IMG/VR virus record: IMGVR_UViG_3300000116_000053
Location: 604-22,688 of that record
DNA length: 22,085 nt
From: a virus
Direction: 5' to 3' (one strand)
Shown here: positions 21,017-22,085 of the stretch, piece by piece
Numbering within the stretch: position 1 is the first letter of the stretch
How the letters are laid out: the number at the start of each line of letters is the position of its first letter
The notes under the pieces: model-generated
The model's input: only the letters and a program-made list of their open reading frames with translations
The model's database searches: none
What the model was told of the DNA's origin: nothing
Position numbers and translations under genes: made by a program

Positions 21017-21693
21017 CCTCTCTTCTTCTTTTCTCTCTCTTGTTTAATCCATGCCTTTGCTTTGGCATTATCTGGTGCTTTACCTAAGAACTTCTTAACA
21101 TCTTTGTACGCACGGAGAGTTTCTACTTTGAAGTCTTTACCGTTAGAGTTATCAACGATAAGCATATTGGGTTTACCAAAGAAAGTCTGGAATGCACCTA
21201 TGTTCTTTTGAACGGTCTTCCAGTAGTTGGTAACTTCTTTCTCACCAATGGTACGGTCACGAGCGGCATCACGTGCAATTGCAGTATCAAGGTCAGTGTT
21301 AACAAATATCATTGCGATATCATAACCTAAGTCTTTCATTGCTTTTGCTTGTTTCTTGACCTTTTCAAAGTCTTTACCAGTTCCATCAACCACAACACCA
21401 AGTCTACCCATAAGGTATCTTGCTTGTTTTTTACCAGTAAGTGCCTTTGCACGACCACGGATGTCTTGACCTTGAACTGAGAAAATATTATCGGGAGACA
21501 TTTCAAGTCCCGCCTTTTTCATTGCAGTTTCATATGCGTCATCTGAGTTTACAACTTTCAGACCGAGGGCGGGGAGACCCGTTTTCCCGACAATGAAGGA
21601 CTTACCACTGCCTGGCCCGCCTGCTAGGAAAACCGCTTTAAAGATTGCGGGGTCATCCACACCCTCTGTCATAAACTTTTTAAATTTAATCAT
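21013..21693 (-). CDS. P-loop kinase-like protein with T4-type capsid-targeting N-terminus
   Basis: A 226-aa P-loop protein of the AAA_33/zeta-toxin kinase group. VFLAGGPGSGKSFIVG (21-36) is Walker A (GGPGSGKS at 25-32). VVNSDDAYE follows the loop as in zeta-toxin-like kinases, VVVDGTGKD is the Walker B-like strand, and AIARDAARDRTIGE resembles a lid with paired Arg residues. The start is ATG at 21693, in a TAATG overlap with the gene before it; a GTG at 21705 is less likely. The first ten residues, MIKFKKFMTE followed by Gly, match the T4 internal-protein capsid-targeting pattern (MKTYQEFIAE then Ala), where prohead protease gp21 cuts after the Glu. Substrate unknown. Confidence 0.8.
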   Translation of the reverse strand: MIKFKKFMTEGVDDPAIFKAVFLAGGPGSGKSFIVGKTGLPALGLKVVNSDDAYETAMKKAGLEMSPDNIFSVQGQDIRGRAKALTGKKQARYLMGRLGVVVDGTGKDFEKVKKQAKAMKDLGYDIAMIFVNTDLDTAIARDAARDRTIGEKEVTNYWKTVQKNIGAFQTFFGKPNMLIVDNSNGKDFKVETLRAYKDVKKFLGKAPDNAKAKAWIKQEREKKKRG

Positions 21694-21854
21694 TAGAGAA
21701 TCCACACCAGTAATAGTGCGATTACAAATCCTTCGATTGCAGCAATTGAACGTAGTCCAAGTCCTGTACTCTCTGATACGATTTCACACACTTCGTCATG
21801 TTTGTCCACAATGATAGATGGGATTTCTTTAATTTTGTTTATGATAGTTTCCAT
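21693..21854 (-). CDS. Small membrane protein (53 aa)
   Basis: A 53-residue protein starting METIINKIKEIPSIIVDKHD and ending with a single C-terminal membrane helix (IAAIEGFVIALLLVWIL). A strong AGGAG site, overlapping the stop codon of the upstream gene, sits 6 nt before the ATG, and the stop shares its A with the kinase start (TAATG), so it is coupled to the kinase. The layout, a short soluble N-terminus then one C-terminal helix, is that of a tail-anchored protein. No family is recognised. The ribosome-binding site and coupling make the call firm despite the size. Confidence 0.75.
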   Translation of the reverse strand: METIINKIKEIPSIIVDKHDEVCEIVSESTGLGLRSIAAIEGFVIALLLVWIL

Positions 21855-21863
21855 TACTTTCTC

Positions 21864-22085
21864 CTAGTAAACCTTAAATTCGTTTCTAATAACTGTTCCG
21901 AGATGAGGTAATATGTAACGAAGTTTCTCCGCACCATTAGCTAAGTCACTCGTAGTTAAATTAGTCATGTTGTTATTTATATATTCCGCAAGTTCGGATA
22001 TGTCCTGTGTCTCACCCACCAATCTATTCGGTGTTACTGGTAAATCTTTATTGAAGGCTATTGCATATTCGGTATCATGACCATT
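21864..22085 (-). CDS. Unidentified protein, 3' part only (partial)
   Basis: A leftward frame open from the window edge, giving the last 73 residues, ending in TAG at 21864-21866. Visible segments are NGHDTEYAIAFNKDLPVTPN near the edge, ETQDISELAEYINNN in the middle and LGTVIRNEFKVY at the end. It looks soluble and well folded, with no cysteines and no membrane helix. The stop overlaps the AGGAG site of the next leftward gene. It is too incomplete to name, and a structural or accessory role is equally possible. Confidence 0.65.
   Translation of the reverse strand, partial: NGHDTEYAIAFNKDLPVTPNRLVGETQDISELAEYINNNMTNLTTSDLANGAEKLRYILPHLGTVIRNEFKVY

Noticed and set aside
21694-21705. GTG start at 21705 for the P-loop kinase
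   Set aside because: The ATG at 21693 shares TAATG with the upstream stop and restores the T4-like ten-residue leader; the GTG has no ribosome-binding site.
1-22085. Integrase, IS element, CRISPR array, toxin-antitoxin pair, origin
   Set aside because: No transposase or recombinase motif, no regular direct repeats and no iteron cluster was seen; the kinase at 21013 resembles zeta toxin in fold only and has no antitoxin-like partner.

Overview
The window reads as part of the genome of a lytic, T4-like (myovirus-type) tailed phage, probably marine. The evidence is tightly packed small genes with 1-23 nt overlaps (ATGA, GTGA, TAATG), an exact T4-type late promoter box (TATAAATA) at 9930-9937, and a gene set typical of marine T4-like phages: a PhoH-like ATPase, an M15 peptidase, a short GroES-like co-chaperonin, an SNase, a NodU/CmcH-type carbamoyltransferase and one tRNA gene. 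A kinase with a T4-style capsid-targeting N-terminus points the same way. I see no integrase, IS element, CRISPR array or photosynthesis gene, so the host cannot be named from this window.

Layout. Positions 1-932 hold the tail of one gene and three small genes, ending at a hairpin (954-974). From 996 a rightward block begins with a phage aspartate 1-decarboxylase (panD), a small FmdB-like protein, PhoH and an M15 peptidase, and then runs into a very long surface-sugar-type cluster (2723 to about 19064). The cluster holds about eight glycosyltransferase-like genes: GT-A enzymes with DxD motifs, three GT25-like enzymes and a GT9-like enzyme. It also holds a HAD-nucleotidyltransferase fusion, a class I glutamine amidotransferase, a cupin, three sulfotransferase-like P-loop proteins, two SAM methyltransferases, a carbamoyltransferase, a radical SAM/SPASM enzyme, a ferritin-like di-iron protein, a 2OG-Fe(II) oxygenase-like protein and a HAD phosphatase-like protein. 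A two-TM, possibly holin-like protein sits inside it. After it come a small protein, the SNase, GroES, a conserved unknown, tRNA-Arg(ACG) with its own sigma70-type promoter, and two small genes. At 21013-21016 the strand switches: the last three genes (P-loop kinase, small membrane protein, partial unknown) run leftward and converge on the rightward block.

How the genes may work together. The central 16 kb looks like a machine that makes and decorates an activated sugar or sugar-like molecule: NDP activation, glycosyl transfer, then methyl, sulfo, carbamoyl, amido and oxygenase tailoring. Possible targets are virion proteins, the host envelope or phage DNA; the sequence does not decide between them. 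Two sigma70-like promoters (4051-4079 and 20549-20577) share the extended -10 string TGTTATAATA and suggest host-polymerase (early) transcription. The TATAAATA box before the di-iron protein suggests late transcription of that gene and those after it.
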